This document shows positions 6,896 to 7,497 of a stretch of DNA of 7,497 nucleotides, piece after piece; the stretch's first letter is position 1; every line of letters starts with the position of its first letter. The position numbers and the translations under genes are program-made. A model generated the notes under the pieces. The model saw only the letters and a list, made by a program, of their open reading frames with translations. It was not told where the DNA came from and did not search any database. The stretch covers positions 1 to 7,497 of the forward strand of contig JAUJMG010000190.1 in assembly GCA_030446955.1 (NCBI GenBank), given 5' to 3'. The DNA is from Thermomicrobiales bacterium. Lineage in GTDB: Bacteria > Chloroflexota > Chloroflexia > Thermomicrobiales > UBA6265.

Positions 6896-6908
6896 CGCGA
6901 ATCTTACA
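6887..6908 (+). promoter_or_regulatory. Candidate operator: near-perfect 22-bp dyad overlapping the -10 region
   Basis: The arms TGTAAGA (6887-6893) and TCTTACA (6902-6908) flank a central TCGCGA that shares the same axis of symmetry. Only the G6894/A6901 pair breaks a perfect 22-bp palindrome. Its place over the expected -10/+1 region is where a dimeric repressor would block transcription. The arms are AT-rich and no T-run follows, so it is not a terminator. The regulator is not visible in this window. Confidence 0.6.
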
Positions 6909-6945
6909 GTGGACGCTGTCCGAGCAGGCGGAGCCGCCAAGAGGG

Positions 6946-6951
6946 AGGAGG
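6946..6951 (+). promoter_or_regulatory. Ribosome binding site of the FAH-family gene
   Basis: AGGAGG within a purine-rich run lies four bases before the ATG at 6956. It supports that start, and the protein then begins with MRIAAFDDGRIGVV, the usual short first strand of this family. Confidence 0.75.
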
Positions 6952-6955
6952 CGCA

Positions 6956-7497
6956 ATGCGCATCGCCGCGTTCGATGACGGCCGGATAGGTGTGGTCGGA
7001 AACGACGAGACGGTCGTCGATAGCACTGACCTCTTGCAGGTGTACGAACCACTCGGACCAGAGAACCTGCTGCCCGACCTGATCACCCACTTTGACGACC
7101 TCAAGTCGGAACTGGAGCGGAGAGCTGCCACCGGCGGCGGCAAGCCCCTTGAAGAGGTGAGACTTCGTTCTCCCCTCACCAGACCCTCCAAGATCGTCTG
7201 TCTGATCGGCAACTATCGGGAGGGAACGGACCGGCCAATCCAAATTCTCGACCTCTTCTTCAAGTCTCCCGAAGGAATCTCGGGGCCTGGGGATACCGTG
7301 GTTCTGCCTCCCCACCAGGCCAACATTTTTCACCACGAGGCCGAGATTGCGGTGGTCATCGGCCGGGAAGCGAAGGATCTCAGCGAAGCGAACGCCATGG
7401 ATGCCGTCTTTGGCTACGTGGTTTACAACGACGTTTCGGCCCGTGGCCTGGGACGCTCCGGCATCAACAGCTTCCTCGGCAAGTCGTTCGACACCTT
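6956..7497 (+). CDS. Fumarylacetoacetate hydrolase (FAH) family protein, 3'-partial
   Basis: Members of this fold are metal-dependent hydrolases, decarboxylases, isomerases or tautomerases acting on 2-oxo acids, often in aromatic catabolism. The exact substrate cannot be told here. The visible 180 codons have no stop and run off the window. The first 80 or so residues form the small N-terminal domain; the catalytic domain begins around KIVCLIGNYREGTDRP. The family metal ligands appear as E128 and E130 in FHHEAEIAVVIGRE and D159 in YNDVSARG. The GKSFDT motif is cut by the window end. Many homologues read SARDxQ where this one has SARGLGR, which may mark a subfamily. It has its own promoter-like sequence, dyad and Shine-Dalgarno sequence, and lies 156 bases after the preceding gene, so it is probably independent of the formate dehydrogenase operon. 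Confidence 0.9.
   Translation, partial: MRIAAFDDGRIGVVGNDETVVDSTDLLQVYEPLGPENLLPDLITHFDDLKSELERRAATGGGKPLEEVRLRSPLTRPSKIVCLIGNYREGTDRPIQILDLFFKSPEGISGPGDTVVLPPHQANIFHHEAEIAVVIGREAKDLSEANAMDAVFGYVVYNDVSARGLGRSGINSFLGKSFDT

Noticed and set aside
6927..6938. Small hairpin GGCG-gagc-CGCC in the leader of the FAH-family gene
   Set aside because: Four base pairs are expected by chance in sequence this GC-rich. It does not cover the Shine-Dalgarno sequence and does not resemble a known riboswitch.
6521..7336. A 271-codon open frame on the minus strand
   Set aside because: It spans the antisense of two supported genes and the promoter region between them, and the product has no family features.
1..7497. 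CRISPR arrays, tRNA or rRNA genes, insertion sequences or phage genes
   Set aside because: No regularly spaced direct repeats, cloverleaf-like segments, transposase motifs or terminal inverted repeats were seen. Base composition and codon use look uniform across the window.

Overview
The window is about 65% GC by eye and every recognisable gene lies on the + strand. It carries most of a membrane-bound, selenocysteine-containing formate dehydrogenase operon, followed by the start of a separate transcription unit. The high GC, the NrfD-type membrane subunit, the Pro/Thr/Gly/Ala-rich low-complexity segments and the remembered resemblance of the protein sequences suggest a high-GC Gram-positive-like or Chloroflexota (Thermomicrobia-like) bacterium. 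That assignment is an inference of low to moderate confidence.

Positions 1-3159 encode the catalytic alpha subunit (FdnG/FdoG-like). Its 5' end lies outside the window. The reading frame is interrupted once, by TGA at 448-450, exactly where this family has its active-site Sec or Cys. The next 40 bases fold into a bacterial SECIS hairpin with apical loop GGUCU starting 18 nt after the UGA, as in E. coli fdhF. The gene should be read as one selenoprotein, not two ORFs. Then come the four-cluster iron-sulfur beta subunit (3159-4238, FdnH-like, with an unusually long low-complexity N-terminus) and an eight-helix NrfD/PsrC-type membrane subunit (4231-5166), which takes the place of the cytochrome b subunit of the E. 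coli enzymes. The junctions overlap by 1 nt and 8 nt, indicating translational coupling.

One base after the NrfD gene comes a small lipoprotein of unknown function (5168-5425). A short gap with a perfect 22-bp GC-rich palindrome (5454-5475) follows, then fdhE (5516-6418, a rubredoxin-like four-CxxC maturation factor), then an unrecognised 123-residue protein (6428-6799) with a basic patch. Together these should make, mature and anchor an enzyme that oxidises formate and passes electrons through Fe-S clusters to the quinone pool. No selA, selB, selC, selD or fdhD is visible here; they must lie elsewhere if the UGA is decoded as Sec.

From about 6867 a new unit begins. It has a TTGACA -35-like box, a near-perfect 22-bp dyad overlapping the expected -10/+1 region (a candidate operator), a strong Shine-Dalgarno sequence, and a fumarylacetoacetate-hydrolase-fold gene (6956 to the window end) that is cut off at its 3' side.
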